Assembly: GCF_000817785.2 (NCBI RefSeq)
Contig: NZ_JTCM02000051.1
Span: forward strand, 1 to 47,032
Direction: 5' to 3'
Length of the DNA: 47,032 nucleotides
Origin: Hassallia byssoidea VB512170
GTDB taxonomy: Bacteria; Cyanobacteriota; Cyanobacteriia; Cyanobacteriales; Nostocaceae
Shown here: positions 1-9,006 of the stretch, one piece after another
Layout of the letters: the number at the start of each line of letters is the position of its first letter
Numbering within the stretch: the stretch's first letter is position 1
The notes under the pieces: generated by a model
Told to the model about the DNA's origin: nothing
The model's input: only the letters and a program-made list of their open reading frames with translations
The model's database searches: none
Made by a program: the position numbers and the translations under genes

Positions 1-23
1 TTCGGAGACGCGAAGCGCGAACA

Positions 24-90
24 TCTGAGTGACTCGTTGGGTGTTGAGGATCTTTAAAACAAGCCTGTCCATTTTTGTCTAGTTTTTGTG
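24..90. repeat. MITE-like repeat, divergent left-end copy
   Basis: Positions 44-90 match the reverse complement of 46943-46989 at about 41 of 47 bases, and weaker similarity extends back to about position 24. The shared core holds GAGGATCTTTAA and CTGTCC followed by a T-rich stretch. The better preserved copy at the other end has long inverted arms, so this one looks like a decayed half of the same short non-coding element. Confidence 0.6.
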
Positions 91-165
91 AAACCCCCAC
101 CTCTGCCAGCATTCGCGTGTAAAATGGCGACTTCCATTGCATAAGTTTACCTTGTAAGTGGACAG

Positions 166-175
166 CTGGTATAAT
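166..175 (+). promoter_or_regulatory. Extended -10 promoter element upstream of pheA
   Basis: A TG-N-TATAAT extended -10 element lies at about 167-175. A weak -35 candidate (TTTACC, 146-151) sits 18 bases before the hexamer. It is about 100 bases upstream of the pheA ATG and on the same strand. Assignment rests on consensus match only. Confidence 0.5.
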
Positions 176-276
176 GTCACTCATGAGTAAACGCCTTAAA
201 CCGTTTTCATCAAGGAGCGTAAACGCACAGTCTTTTTAACGGTATCCTTATAAGCGGTAATTAAAGGCTAAAGACG

Positions 277-1149
277 ATGAATCAATCGATTGCACATTTA
301 GGACCTCCTGGCACTTACGCAGAACAAGCGGCTGTTTTTTATCTCAACTGGCTGGCGAAAAATAAGGGAATTGAAGCTAACTTGTGTCCTTATCCCAGCA
401 TTGCCCAATCACTCCAAGCTGTTGCTCAAAGTAATGCACAGTTGGCTGTTGTGCCTGTAGAAAATTCTATTGAAGGAAGCGTAACAATGACGCTGGATTC
501 GCTATGGCAACTGGAAACTTTGCGAATTCAAATGGCGTTGGTAATGCCGATCGCTCATGCGTTAATTTCCTGCGCTCCTAGCTTAGATAACATTAAAACA
601 GTTTCTTCTCACCCGCAAGCTTTAGCGCAATGTCAGCGATGGTTGGAAAAATATCTGCCTAGCGTGCAGTTGATTCCTACTAATTCTACAACCGAGCCGC
701 TACAACGCTTAGAACACGACAAAACGGCAGCAGTAATTTCTTCTAGTAGAGCGGCGCAATTGTACAACTTGCCAATACTAGCTAGGGGAATTAACGACTA
801 TCCAGAAAACTGTACTCGCTTTTTGGTGGTAAGTCAAACTGAAGTAGACACAGCTTATCGAATAGCTTCAGCAAGTGCTAGTCATACTTCTTTGGCTTTC
901 AGTATGCCTGCAAATACACCGGGTTCTTTGGTTAAACCCCTACAAATATTTGCCGAACTTGATATTAACCTTAGCAAAATTCAGTCTCGCCCGACAAAGC
1001 GATCGCTCGGAGAATACTTGTTTTTTATTGATTTAGAAGCAGATTCCACCGAGCCAAAAATGCAATCTGCTTTGGCTGAATTAAGCACTCACGCAGAAGT
1101 ATTAAAAATTTTTGGTAGTTACAATGTTTTACCAGCCAACGCCCTATAA
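277..1149 (+). CDS. pheA: Prephenate dehydratase
   Basis: This 290-residue enzyme converts prephenate to phenylpyruvate in phenylalanine synthesis in the cytoplasm. The N-terminal dehydratase domain opens with GPPGTYAEQAA (residues 9-19) and has NSIEGSV at 63-69 and the catalytic TRF motif at 180-182. A C-terminal ACT domain (about 204-283) should give feedback control by phenylalanine; its usual ESRP motif reads QSRP at 236-239. Length fits the stand-alone bacterial form, with no chorismate mutase domain. The ATG start leads directly into the conserved domain. It has its own extended -10 promoter about 100 bases upstream and no co-directional partner. Identification is firm; the strength of allosteric control is inference. 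Confidence 0.96.
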   Translation: MNQSIAHLGPPGTYAEQAAVFYLNWLAKNKGIEANLCPYPSIAQSLQAVAQSNAQLAVVPVENSIEGSVTMTLDSLWQLETLRIQMALVMPIAHALISCAPSLDNIKTVSSHPQALAQCQRWLEKYLPSVQLIPTNSTTEPLQRLEHDKTAAVISSSRAAQLYNLPILARGINDYPENCTRFLVVSQTEVDTAYRIASASASHTSLAFSMPANTPGSLVKPLQIFAELDINLSKIQSRPTKRSLGEYLFFIDLEADSTEPKMQSALAELSTHAEVLKIFGSYNVLPANAL

Positions 1150-1212
1150 GTTAACAGTCTAAAGTCTAAAGTGTAAAGATACTTTAACTGTTGACTTGTG
1201 ACTATTAACTAA

Positions 1213-1860
1213 TTATTTATCATTAAAGGTGTCTTTGAGAACAGTGCGAGCCGCAAGATGATTGCGAGTAGAAGTCAAAATTTCAGCTTCGCGTTCTAAG
1301 CGAGCTGCGGTGTCTTGCATTTCTAACAATAACTGTTGCTCTGAGGCTACACCATAAAGGTTACTCGCTACCCAGTAAGATAATTCTATTGGCAAATCTG
1401 GCAAATCTTCTGGAAGTTCGATGTTTTGTTCGGTCAACTTAGATGATAGACGCACAACATCTCGCAGCAGTTGTTCTACATCTGTTGCTAAAGGTCGTAA
1501 ATCCTTGCTTGGTGGTTGGTCTTCAATCCACTCAACTAAACCAACACGATATGGCTTTTCTCTGACATATTCTAAGACGCGAAATCTTTGCTGTCCCAAA
1601 GTCAACATCTTCATGCGGTCATCTGGTAGGCGTTGGTAATGAATAATCTCCGCACAACAGCCAACTGAAGCGATCGCGCCTTTTGCTTGATCGTACATCA
1701 AAACACCAAACCTGCGATCGCTCTCCAGAATCGTGTTCATCATGATTCTGTAGCGAAATTCAAAAATATGTAGTGGTAATGGTCTGGTAGGAAATAGAAC
1801 TACTTCGGGTAACGGGAACAGAGGTAGTTCGCGAACCGCAATTTTAGAAGAAGATGCCAT
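1213..1860 (-). CDS. Lon N-terminal (substrate-binding) domain protein
   Basis: A 215-residue protein made almost entirely of the Lon protease substrate-binding (LAN/PUA-like) domain. It starts with ELPLFPLPEVVLFP near residues 11-24, followed by PLHIFEFRYR and a FGVL strand. There is no AAA+ ATPase or Ser-Lys protease domain, so it is not a protease by itself. Such stand-alone domains are widespread in cyanobacteria and their role is unclear; substrate binding or an adaptor role is a guess. The ATG follows an AT-rich leader. It lies downstream of the str operon on the same strand, but a hairpin terminator separates them. Confidence 0.88.
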   Translation of the reverse strand: MASSSKIAVRELPLFPLPEVVLFPTRPLPLHIFEFRYRIMMNTILESDRRFGVLMYDQAKGAIASVGCCAEIIHYQRLPDDRMKMLTLGQQRFRVLEYVREKPYRVGLVEWIEDQPPSKDLRPLATDVEQLLRDVVRLSSKLTEQNIELPEDLPDLPIELSYWVASNLYGVASEQQLLLEMQDTAARLEREAEILTSTRNHLAARTVLKDTFNDK

Positions 1861-1949
1861 TGTTGCCTTGGTATAAATTTAATCTTTAAAAGATATTATT
1901 TTTTGCTTTTCCCGTTTATTACTTACATTCTATCATTTGTTTTCTGGCT

Positions 1950-1984
1950 AAATAAAAAGCCCTGAGACATATTTCTTCAGGGCT
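1950..1984 (-). terminator. Intrinsic terminator after rpsJ
   Basis: An 8-bp perfect stem (AGCCCTGA at 1958-1965 with TCAGGGCT at 1977-1984) is followed, on the minus strand, by TTTTTATTT. This is the expected form of a factor-independent terminator for transcription coming out of the str operon. It sits about 180 bases past the rpsJ stop. Confidence 0.75.
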
Positions 1985-2020
1985 ATGTAAATATTCATAC
2001 TAAGGGATGTTATTTGTTGG

Positions 2021-2130
2021 TTGTCAAGAGTCAAGAGTCAAGAGTCAAGAGTCAAGGGTGCAAAAACACTTTTGACTTTGGACTCTTGACTTTTGACTTT
2101 TTGACTTTGGACTTTTGACTCTTGACTCAA
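2021..2130. repeat. Heptamer tandem repeat block (GTCAAGA type)
   Basis: About five direct heptamers of GTCAAGA type (2023-2057) are followed by inverted relatives of TTGACTT/TTGACTC type (2070-2129). The block can fold into a long imperfect hairpin. This is the STRR class typical of filamentous cyanobacteria. It fills most of the 300-base space between the Lon-domain gene and rpsJ; the only other feature seen there is the terminator. Confidence 0.8.
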
Positions 2131-2161
2131 CCTAACCACTATCCACGCTCCCACTAACTAA

Positions 2162-2479
2162 TTACAATTTGACTTCAATATCCACACCAGATGGCAAATC
2201 AAGTTTCATCAAAGCATCAATAGTTTTAGAAGAAGGCTGATAAATGTCAATAATGCGACGATGGGTGCGAGTTTCAAAGTGTTCCCGTGAGTCTTTATCG
2301 ACGTGGGGCGATCGCAACACGCAATATATCCTGCGTTTTGTTGGTAAAGGAATCGGTCCTATGGCTGTAGCGTTAGTCCGGTTAGCTGTGTCTACAATCT
2401 TCTCGCAAGATGTATCCAGTAAGCGACGGTCAAAAGCCTGTAAGCGAATTCTAATTTTCTGCTGTTGTAGAGTTGCCAT
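2162..2479 (-). CDS. rpsJ: 30S ribosomal protein S10
   Basis: A 105-residue S10, the usual length. It shows the conserved [10 protein letters not shown] start, the IPLPT loop strand and the [11 protein letters not shown]-type segment. S10 binds the 3' domain of 16S rRNA and, in other bacteria, also NusB in antitermination. It is the last gene of the str operon here, behind tuf, an order common in cyanobacteria and plastids but not in E. coli, where rpsJ leads the S10 operon. About 190 bases containing repeats separate it from tuf. Confidence 0.97.
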   Translation of the reverse strand: MATLQQQKIRIRLQAFDRRLLDTSCEKIVDTANRTNATAIGPIPLPTKRRIYCVLRSPHVDKDSREHFETRTHRRIIDIYQPSSKTIDALMKLDLPSGVDIEVKL

Positions 2480-2502
2480 CTTTAATTGTCCAGGTTCTGA
2501 TT

Positions 2503-2592
2503 AATTAGGGGATTGGGGAGTGGGGAGTGGGGATTGGGAATTGGTAATTTCTTTTTTTACCCTATTCCCTACTGCCTATTCCCCACTCCCTA
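2503..2592. repeat. G-rich/C-rich inverted repeat between tuf and rpsJ
   Basis: Repeats of GGGGAGT/GGGGATT type (about 2511-2540) are answered by their complement (ATTCCCCACTCCC, about 2578-2590) across a T-rich centre. The block can form an imperfect hairpin inside the str operon transcript. It resembles other STRR blocks in this window and is probably a mobile or expanding repeat rather than a terminator. Confidence 0.65.
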
Positions 2593-2610
2593 AATTTGAG
2601 GTCAGAGAAA

Positions 2611-2642
2611 GGAGCAGAGAGGCATTATACCATCTCTGCTCC
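2611..2642 (-). terminator. Hairpin just downstream of tuf
   Basis: A perfect 10-bp stem (GGAGCAGAGA at 2611-2620, TCTCTGCTCC at 2633-2642, 12-base loop) lies 25 bases after the tuf stop. On the minus strand it is followed only by TTTC, so termination would be partial. It may set the ratio between tuf and rpsJ or stabilise the tuf mRNA end. Confidence 0.5.
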
Positions 2643-2667
2643 ATATTTTGATTAAATTACAGAAGTA

Positions 2668-3897
2668 TTACTTCAGGATTTTGGATACGACACCCGCACC
2701 GATGGTGCGACCACCTTCACGAATAGCGAAGCGCATACCTTGTTCAATAGCGATCGGGTTGATTAATTCCACACTCATTTTAATCCGGTCTCCGGGCATC
2801 ACCATTTCTGCCTCGCTACCATCATCGGAAGTGAATGCTGTAATCGTGCCCGTTACGTCTGTTGTCCGCACGTAGAATTGAGGACGATAGCCAGAGAAAA
2901 ATGGAGTCTTGCGACCACCTTCTTTTTCTGTCAGCACGTATACTTCACCTTCAAATTGGGTGTGAGGAGTAATCGAACCGGGTTTAGCTAGCACCATACC
3001 GCGTTCAATATCAGTTTTCTGAATACCGCGCAATAGTACACCGGCGTTATCCCCAGCCATACCTTCATCGAGACTCTTCTTAAACATCTCAATTCCGGTT
3101 ACGGTTGTGTTGCGAGTATCTCTGATACCCACTAATTCGACGTTATCGCCGACTTTGACTTTACCACGCTCAATCCGACCTGTGGCAACAGTACCGCGAC
3201 CTGTGATCGAGAATACGTCTTCAATCGCCATCAAGAAAGGCTTATCGACATCTCGCTCCGGAGTGGGGATAAACGAATCTACAGAGTCCATCAACTCATA
3301 GATTTTATCTACCCACTCATTTTCACCGCGTTGGGTCTTAGGATTCTTGGTCATAGCTTCCAGAGCTTGCAGACCAGAACCTTTGATAATGGGGATGTCG
3401 TCACCAGGGAAATCGTAGCTGGTAAGCAATTCTCTCAGTTCTAGTTCTACTAGTTCCAACAGTTCTGGGTCATCCATCAAGTCTTCTTTGTTCAAGAAGA
3501 CAACCAAGCTGGGTACACCCACCTGCTTTGCTAACAAAATGTGTTCGCGAGTTTGGGGCATTGGACCATCAGTAGCAGCTACTACGAGGATGCCTCCATC
3601 CATCTGTGCCGCACCGGTGATCATGTTCTTCACATAGTCAGCGTGTCCGGGACAGTCTACGTGGGCATAGTGACGATTTTCGGTTTCGTACTCAACGTGA
3701 GCGGTATTAATTGTAATACCCCGTGCCTTTTCTTCGGGTGCGTTATCGATTTGATCGTAACCTTTAGCTACGGCTTGACCCATAGCTGCTAAGGTCATGG
3801 TGATAGCTGCCGTTAACGTAGTTTTACCGTGGTCAACGTGTCCAACAGTACCGATATTTATGTGGGGTTTATTCCTTTCAAACTTTGCGCGTGCCAT
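2668..3897 (-). CDS. tuf: Translation elongation factor Tu
   Basis: A 409-residue GTPase that carries aminoacyl-tRNA to the ribosome. The P-loop GHVDHGKT is at 19-26, DCPGH at 81-85 and NKED at 136-139. Domains 2 and 3 follow, ending in the conserved VSKILK tail. The length is the cyanobacterial norm, including the short insertion that distinguishes it from E. coli EF-Tu. A GAGG-type ribosome binding site precedes the ATG. It lies 23 bases behind fusA, so the two are co-transcribed. Confidence 0.98.
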   Translation of the reverse strand: MARAKFERNKPHINIGTVGHVDHGKTTLTAAITMTLAAMGQAVAKGYDQIDNAPEEKARGITINTAHVEYETENRHYAHVDCPGHADYVKNMITGAAQMDGGILVVAATDGPMPQTREHILLAKQVGVPSLVVFLNKEDLMDDPELLELVELELRELLTSYDFPGDDIPIIKGSGLQALEAMTKNPKTQRGENEWVDKIYELMDSVDSFIPTPERDVDKPFLMAIEDVFSITGRGTVATGRIERGKVKVGDNVELVGIRDTRNTTVTGIEMFKKSLDEGMAGDNAGVLLRGIQKTDIERGMVLAKPGSITPHTQFEGEVYVLTEKEGGRKTPFFSGYRPQFYVRTTDVTGTITAFTSDDGSEAEMVMPGDRIKMSVELINPIAIEQGMRFAIREGGRTIGAGVVSKILK

Positions 3898-3920
3898 TAA
3901 TCCTCGTTTCCTTTATCTAA

Positions 3921-5999
3921 TTAAGCGTTCCCTTTGCTTTTAGCAATGATTGCCTCAGCCACGTTGCGAGGCACTTCTTCGTAACGGCTAAACTCCATTG
4001 AGAAGATGCCCCGACCTTGGGTTTTAGACCGGATATCAGTAGCGTAGCCAAACATTTCTGCTAATGGTACTTTAGCAGTTACTTTGGCAATTCCCTGCTC
4101 AGATCCCATCCCCTCAATTTGCCCGCGACGGGAATTGAGGTCGCCCATAACATCTCCAAGATAGTTTTCGGGAACTTCTACCTCAACTTTCATCATAGGC
4201 TCTAACAGCACAGGTGAGGCTTTCATGACAGCCTCTTTCATCGCCATTGAGCCAGCGATTTTGAAAGCCATTTCCGACGAGTCTACATCGTGGTAAGAAC
4301 CATCAACCAATGTTGCTTTAACATCAATTAATGGATATCCAGCGAGAACACCGCTTTCACAGCTTTCTTTCATTCCCTGTTCGGCAGGTCCGATGTACTC
4401 TTTGGGTACGATACCACCAACAATCTTGGAGACGAATTCAAAGCCAGTTCCTGGTTCTCCGGGTTCCAAGTTGATCACAACGTGACCGTATTGACCTTTA
4501 CCACCACTCTGACGGATAAATTTGCCTTCTACTTTGTTGACGCCTTTACGGATGGTTTCGCGGTAAGCTACTTGTGGCGCACCGACATTCGCTTCCACCT
4601 TAAATTCTCGCAACATGCGGTCTACAAGAATTTCTAGGTGTAACTCTCCCATCCCTGCAATTACGGTTTGGTTGGTTTCCGGATCGACGTTAACCCGGAA
4701 GGTTGGATCTTCTTCTGAAAGTGATTGCAACGCTTTGGACAACTTGTCCATGTCGTTCTTGGTTTTGGGTTCAACCGCTACCGAGATGACAGGCTCAGGA
4801 ATAAACAAAGATTCCAGAATTACTGGTGCGCCGTCATCAGTGATGGTGTCACCGGTCAAGGTGTCTTTCAATCCCAACGCTGCTCCCAAATCACCCGCAC
4901 GCAGTTCTTCGACATCTTGCCGATCGTCTGCTTTCAAAACCACTAAACGGGAAATGCGTTCTTTCTTATTCTTGGTGGCGTTGAGGACGTAGCTACCCTT
5001 TTTCAGAACCCCAGAATAAACGCGAACGAAGGTAAGGCGACCGTAAGGGTCAGCCATAATCTTGAATGCCAGAGCGGATAGGGGTTCGTTGTCATCAGCT
5101 CGACGCTCAACGGTATCACCATTCAGCAGTGTCCCTTGAATGGGCGGTACTTCTGTTGGTGCTGGCAGGTAATCTACAACCGCATCCAACATCAACTGCA
5201 CGCCTTTGTTTTTGAAGGCTGATCCGCATAATACCGGGACAATCGTACCTGCAATTGTGCCTTTACGCAGAGCAGTACGAATTTCTTCTGTTGTCAGTTC
5301 TTCGCCCTCGAAGTACTTAGTCATCAGATCGTCATCGGTTTCTGACACTGCTTCCACTAACTTTACGCGGTATTCTTGCGCCTTTTCTTGCATCTCGGCG
5401 GGGATATCCGTTTCTTGGATATCTGTTCCCTGGTCATTGTTGTACATATATGCACGCATATGCACTAAGTCAACAATGCCTTTAAAGTCATTTTCGGCAC
5501 CGATGGGCAGCTGAATGGCGATCGCATTTGCCCGCAGGCGATCGCGCATCTGATCGTGAACTCGATAAAAGTTCGCCCCTGTGCGATCCATTTTGTTAAT
5601 AAAGGCGATCCGAGGCACTCTGTAGCGGTCTGCTTGCCGCCACACTGTCTCTGACTGCGGTTGCACGCCGCCCACTGAACAAAATACTGCTATTACACCA
5701 TCCAACACGCGCATCGAACGTTCAACTTCAATCGTGAAGTCTACGTGACCAGGTGTATCGATAATGTTAATTTGATGATCTTTCCAGCTGGTTGTTATCG
5801 CAGCGGCAGTGATGGTAATTCCCCGCTCCCGCTCTTGTTCCATCCAGTCTGTTACGGCTGTTCCCTCATGGACTTCACCGATTTTGTGAATAATGCCAGA
5901 GTAAAATAATATTCTCTCTGTTGTTGTTGTCTTGCCCGCATCTATATGCGCCGCAATCCCAATGTTGCGTACTTTCTCTAGTGGGATCGTACGTGCCAC
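3921..5999 (-). CDS. fusA: Translation elongation factor G
   Basis: A 692-residue translocase GTPase. G1 (AHIDAGKTT) is at 17-25, DTPGH at 81-85 and NKMD at 135-138; domains II to V follow, including the GGIVPKEYI and MGDLNSRRG segments of domains IV and V. The start is GTG, supported by a perfect AGGAGG ribosome binding site at 6005-6010, five bases away. It sits between rpsG and tuf in the str operon. The roughly 180-base spacer towards rpsG carries two hairpins. Confidence 0.98.
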   Translation of the reverse strand: MARTIPLEKVRNIGIAAHIDAGKTTTTERILFYSGIIHKIGEVHEGTAVTDWMEQERERGITITAAAITTSWKDHQINIIDTPGHVDFTIEVERSMRVLDGVIAVFCSVGGVQPQSETVWRQADRYRVPRIAFINKMDRTGANFYRVHDQMRDRLRANAIAIQLPIGAENDFKGIVDLVHMRAYMYNNDQGTDIQETDIPAEMQEKAQEYRVKLVEAVSETDDDLMTKYFEGEELTTEEIRTALRKGTIAGTIVPVLCGSAFKNKGVQLMLDAVVDYLPAPTEVPPIQGTLLNGDTVERRADDNEPLSALAFKIMADPYGRLTFVRVYSGVLKKGSYVLNATKNKKERISRLVVLKADDRQDVEELRAGDLGAALGLKDTLTGDTITDDGAPVILESLFIPEPVISVAVEPKTKNDMDKLSKALQSLSEEDPTFRVNVDPETNQTVIAGMGELHLEILVDRMLREFKVEANVGAPQVAYRETIRKGVNKVEGKFIRQSGGKGQYGHVVINLEPGEPGTGFEFVSKIVGGIVPKEYIGPAEQGMKESCESGVLAGYPLIDVKATLVDGSYHDVDSSEMAFKIAGSMAMKEAVMKASPVLLEPMMKVEVEVPENYLGDVMGDLNSRRGQIEGMGSEQGIAKVTAKVPLAEMFGYATDIRSKTQGRGIFSMEFSRYEEVPRNVAEAIIAKSKGNA

Positions 6000-6097
6000 A
6001 GCTGCCTCCTAAGTTTTCGCCTCATGATATCTTGTATATTACACTTTGTTAAGTTTGTATACTTTTACGGAAAACCGCCTTTTTTTATAGAAATCCA

Positions 6098-6180
6098 CGA
6101 TATACCGCTTTTTTACTAGCGATATATCGGTTCTCTACGTAGTTTAGGCATCCTGTTATGTAATACAGGTCAGAATGCCT
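6098..6180 (-). other. Two hairpins in the rpsG-fusA spacer
   Basis: One stem pairs AGGCAT plus CCTGT (6146-6156) with ACAGG and ATGCCT (6165-6169, 6175-6180), leaving a five-base bulge. A second pairs 6098-6108 with 6119-6129 (11 bp, one G-T pair). Neither has a clear T-run in the direction of transcription. They may be processing or stability elements in the polycistronic mRNA. Confidence 0.45.
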
Positions 6181-6181
6181 T

Positions 6182-6652
6182 TTAGTAACGATAGTGAGCA
6201 AAAGCTTTGTTAGCTTCAGCCATCCGGTGCGTTTCTTCGCGCTTGCGAATAGCGTTTCCGGTTTCGTTGGCAGCATCCATTAATTCATTTGCCAGTCTGC
6301 TTGCCATTGTGCGTCCGGGTCTAGCCCTTGAAAACTGTACCAGCCAGCGTAATGCTAGGGTGGTACCGCGATCGTTACGTACTTCCATCGGTACTTGGTA
6401 GGTTGCTCCACCAACCCGACGAGCTTTTACTTCTACTAAAGGCGTTGCATTTCGCACTGCTCTTTCAAAGGTTTCTAAGGCATTCGCTCCAGTGCGTTCC
6501 TCAATTGTTTTTAAAGCATCATAAACAATCCGGGCGGCAAGTGATTTCTTGCCATGACGCATTATCCGCCTAATTATCATGCTAACAAGACGACTGTTAT
6601 ACACGGAGTCAGACGGAACTGGGCGCTTTTTAATAACACCACGACGAGACAT
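6182..6652 (-). CDS. rpsG: 30S ribosomal protein S7
   Basis: A 156-residue S7 of normal length. It starts [11 protein letters not shown] and has the [12 protein letters not shown] helix, the [12 protein letters not shown] beta-hairpin and the R-rich [15 protein letters not shown] helix, then the [13 protein letters not shown] tail. S7 nucleates assembly of the 3' major domain of 16S rRNA. It is the second gene of the str operon; about 400 bases separate it from rpsL. Confidence 0.98.
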   Translation of the reverse strand: MSRRGVIKKRPVPSDSVYNSRLVSMIIRRIMRHGKKSLAARIVYDALKTIEERTGANALETFERAVRNATPLVEVKARRVGGATYQVPMEVRNDRGTTLALRWLVQFSRARPGRTMASRLANELMDAANETGNAIRKREETHRMAEANKAFAHYRY

Positions 6653-7050
6653 ACTTTACCCTTACTTCGGATTTGCGAACCAGATTATATGCGTTACATG
6701 CGATCGCTGCCACGCTCTCTCAACTTAACTTGTTGCCCAAAACTTGACACAACAAGGCGACAATATTATATACCTTAATATCAAACAAAATTAAAATGCT
6801 GCTGTCGCTCTTCAGCATTCTAAAAAATCCTGCACGCACCGGGTGTAGGTGGAAGCTTTACCAATTTAACTTGATTTCACCTAAACTAGCTACCATCTCT
6901 GATGGCTGCCGTTTCTGAGCAAGCCTCCGGCAAACAAGCATACCCTTGGGGAAGCTGCTTTACGTCTACACTAACGTTAACCGTTTTTTGGCGCTATACA
7001 CAAAGGTGAAGCAATTAATCGCATTAAATAGCGATTAATTAACTATCATT
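6653..7050 (-). other. Long rpsL-rpsG spacer with hairpins
   Basis: A 398-base gene-free spacer inside the str operon. It holds a perfect 10-bp stem just after rpsL (7013-7022 with 7031-7040). It also holds a 7-bp stem (6795-6801 with 6813-6819) followed on the minus strand by TTTTAATTTTG, which resembles a terminator or attenuator, and an isolated TATAAT (6765-6770) that could start an internal rpsG transcript. No reading frame in it looks like a gene. Confidence 0.5.
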
Positions 7051-7434
7051 CTATTTTTTCGCTTCTTTCGGACGCTTGGTTCCGTATTTGGAACGACCTT
7101 GCTTGCGGTCTTTGACTCCGGCTGTATCTAAGGTGCCACGAATAATGTGGTATCTCACGCCTGGTAAGTCCTTGACCCGACCGCCACGAATCATCACAAC
7201 CGAATGCTCTTGCAAGTTGTGACCAATTCCGGGAATGTAAGCTGTGACTTCAAATCCCGAAGTCAGTCGTACCCGTGCTACTTTACGTAGAGCTGAGTTT
7301 GGTTTTTTCGGTGTAGTCGTGTATACTCTGGTACAAACGCCCCGCCGTTGGGGGCATTGCTTCAGAGCTGGGGACTTGGTTTTCTGACGCGCTTTTTCGC
7401 GTTCAGTTCGGATAAGCTGCTGTATGGTTGGCAT
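7051..7434 (-). CDS. rpsL: 30S ribosomal protein S12
   Basis: A 127-residue S12, first gene of the str operon. It shows the [16 protein letters not shown] loop with lysines at 43 and 44 and the [13 protein letters not shown] loop, the two places where streptomycin resistance changes fall. Both are of the sensitive type. S12 sits at the decoding centre of the small subunit. A consensus promoter lies about 50-80 bases upstream. Confidence 0.98.
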
Positions 7435-7485
7435 GAGTTACAGCGCGTGAAGCTGCTTTAAGGTCTAAGTTTTCAACAAATCCTT

Positions 7486-7516
7486 ATTATATCGCTTTCT
7501 GCGGGTTTTGTGTCAA
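7486..7516 (-). promoter_or_regulatory. Promoter of the str operon
   Basis: On the minus strand TTGACA (7511-7516) is followed 19 bases later by TATAAT (7486-7491). Taking GATATA (7488-7493) as the -10 gives the ideal 17-base spacing. It lies 52 bases upstream of the rpsL ATG and is a good sigma-70/SigA-type match. Confidence 0.65.
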
Positions 7517-7523
7517 ATATTTG

Positions 7524-7614
7524 TTGGTTGATAGTTGTTGGTTGTTGGTTGTTGGTTGCTGGTTGACGGTTATCGACTAACCGCTATGACTAACCACTAT
7601 CGACTATCCACTAT
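7524..7614. repeat. TTGTTGG / ACTAACC repeat block
   Basis: Tandem TTGGTTG heptamers (7526-7570) are followed by ACTAACC/CACTATC-type units (7577-7614). These are partly complementary, so the block can fold back. STRR-class repeat between rpsL and the iscA-like gene. Confidence 0.7.
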
Positions 7615-7944
7615 CTACTGACTGATAGAGAAAGAATTGCCACAGCCACAGGTAGCGATCGCTCTTTGATTATGAAAACGAAAACCACCGCCCATGAGAT
7701 CCTCTGAATAATCGAGTATTAAACCATTGATATAATCTAAGCTGGCAGGGTCTATCAGTATTTGGATGCCGTGAGAATTAAAAAGGCGATCGTCATCTTT
7801 CACCGTTTCATCAAAAGACATATCATAAAACCACCCCGAACAACCACCGGGTTTGACTGCCAAGCGAACGAAAATATTTGGCGGCAGCTGCTTTGATTTT
7901 AATCGCCCGATTTCGCTGACGGCTGATTGACTCAGTTCAATCAT
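7615..7944 (-). CDS. IscA/HesB-type iron-sulfur cluster assembly protein
   Basis: A 109-residue A-type carrier thought to deliver Fe-S clusters or iron to apoproteins. The three ligand cysteines are present at C35 (PGGCSGW) and at C99 and C101 (CGCGNSF), the canonical IscA numbering. The length is standard. The glycine-rich MGGGF loop sits before the C-terminal cysteines. Whether it is the IscA or SufA paralogue cannot be settled by eye; the GWFYDMSFD segment looks closer to the cyanobacterial IscA type. A hairpin lies 24 bases upstream of its start. Confidence 0.9.
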   Translation of the reverse strand: MIELSQSAVSEIGRLKSKQLPPNIFVRLAVKPGGCSGWFYDMSFDETVKDDDRLFNSHGIQILIDPASLDYINGLILDYSEDLMGGGFRFHNQRAIATCGCGNSFSISQ

Positions 7945-7967
7945 AAAATTTACGTTCTTAAATTGAA

Positions 7968-7996
7968 AACCCCATCTTCATATTACAGATGGGGTT
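7968..7996 (-). terminator. Hairpin between the cupin gene and the iscA-like gene
   Basis: A perfect 10-bp stem (AACCCCATCT at 7968-7977, AGATGGGGTT at 7987-7996) is followed on the minus strand by TTTTC. It could end transcription from the cupin gene or act as a 5' leader hairpin of the iscA-like mRNA, whose ATG is 23 bases further on. Confidence 0.55.
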
Positions 7997-8175
7997 AGCA
8001 TTTAAGGCTGCTTTGCAAACCTTTGATATTTTCAATCGTGATTCACACGCCCAGTTAGCAAAGACGTTTTTTTACTCACCGGAATGCGCTATGAATGCCG
8101 ATCGCGCACAACCGCGTCCAGGCTTCCAGGCTGATGAGGGCGACATGCGAGATATGATAGAAACACAAAGGTGAA

Positions 8176-8625
8176 TTATCTGCTTTTGATAGGGGTCTTT
8201 GAGTTTTCATCATTAGTGCGGGCGTAGTCGTCTTGGTAGCGCACAATATCATCTTCGCCTAAATATTCGCCATTTTGGACTTCAATCAACACCAAAGGAA
8301 TGACACCAGGATTTTCTAGACGATGAGTTGTACATTGAGGTACGTAGGTTGACTGATTATTGCTTAGTACCACTTCGCGATCGCCACAAACTACCTTAGC
8401 TGTACCAGAAACGACAATCCAGTGTTCGCTGCGGTGATGGTGCAATTGCAAGCTAAGGCGGTGTCCGGGCTTAACTTCGATGCGCTTGATTTTGTATCCG
8501 CGCCCTTCTTCCAAAACCGTGAAAGAACCCCAAGGACGCAACTCGGTTGCAGCAACGCCTCTAGGAGTTCCAGCTGGAGGTATGGGCAGTGTGTTGATTT
8601 GTGTTGTTTCAGAAAATTGAGCCAT
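8176..8625 (-). CDS. Stand-alone mannose-6-phosphate isomerase type II cupin
   Basis: A 149-residue single-cupin protein matching the C-terminal half of bifunctional mannose-1-phosphate guanylyltransferase/mannose-6-phosphate isomerase (ManC/AlgA type). It shows RPWGSF, KPGHRLSLQLHHHRSEHW with the metal-binding histidines, and VPQCTTHRLEN. The guanylyltransferase half is absent, as in many cyanobacterial homologues. I chose the ATG at 8625 because a GAGGT site lies five bases before it; an upstream in-frame ATG at 8646 has no such site. A role in GDP-mannose or related sugar supply is likely but not proven. Confidence 0.85.
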   Translation of the reverse strand: MAQFSETTQINTLPIPPAGTPRGVAATELRPWGSFTVLEEGRGYKIKRIEVKPGHRLSLQLHHHRSEHWIVVSGTAKVVCGDREVVLSNNQSTYVPQCTTHRLENPGVIPLVLIEVQNGEYLGEDDIVRYQDDYARTNDENSKTPIKSR

Positions 8626-9006
8626 AGTTACCTCATTAGGAGACATGACAAATTGCTTGTACTCTTTACCATTGATGAAAAAATATGGCGCAATGTAGCA
8701 ACCGTGAAAATAAGTAATTCAGTTCACCTTTGCCAAACATAGCAGAACCACATTACATGGTGTAATCGGTAACTACTGATATTTCTGTATCTACACCAAG
8801 TCTTCATTAAGCAAGAGAAAAGCTTTGACTAACCTTTAAGAAAGGGAGTGGGGGAGTGGGGAGTGGGGAGTGGGGGATGAGGGGGATGAGGGGGATGAGG
8901 GGGATGAGGTGAATTTTCTTCCTTGTCTTCCTTGTCTCCCTTGTCTCCCTTGTCTCCTTGTCTCCTTGTCTCCCCATCTCCCCATCTCCCCATCCCCCCC
9001 TCTCCC
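8626..9006. repeat. Gene-free stretch with a large GGGGATGA / CCTTGTCTCC repeat block
   Basis: About 380 bases without a gene. From about 8837 to 9006 it holds tandem GGGGAGT and GGGGATGAG units, a short AATTTTCTT centre, then CTTGTCT and CCATCTC units complementary to the first half. The block therefore folds into a long hairpin. A second block of the same design lies at about 36536-36715. The rest (8626-8836) is ordinary AT-rich spacer holding the cupin promoter region. Confidence 0.75.

Noticed and set aside
7989-8174. Plus-strand 61-codon frame between the iscA-like and cupin genes
   Set aside because: It starts inside a hairpin arm, has no ribosome binding site and shows no domain; both neighbours read on the other strand.
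8837-9006. Possible CRISPR array in the repeat blocks
   Set aside because: Units are 7-10 bases with no spacers of regular length, and no cas genes are present; these are heptamer-type repeats. The same holds for 2021-2130, 28865-28944 and 36536-36715.
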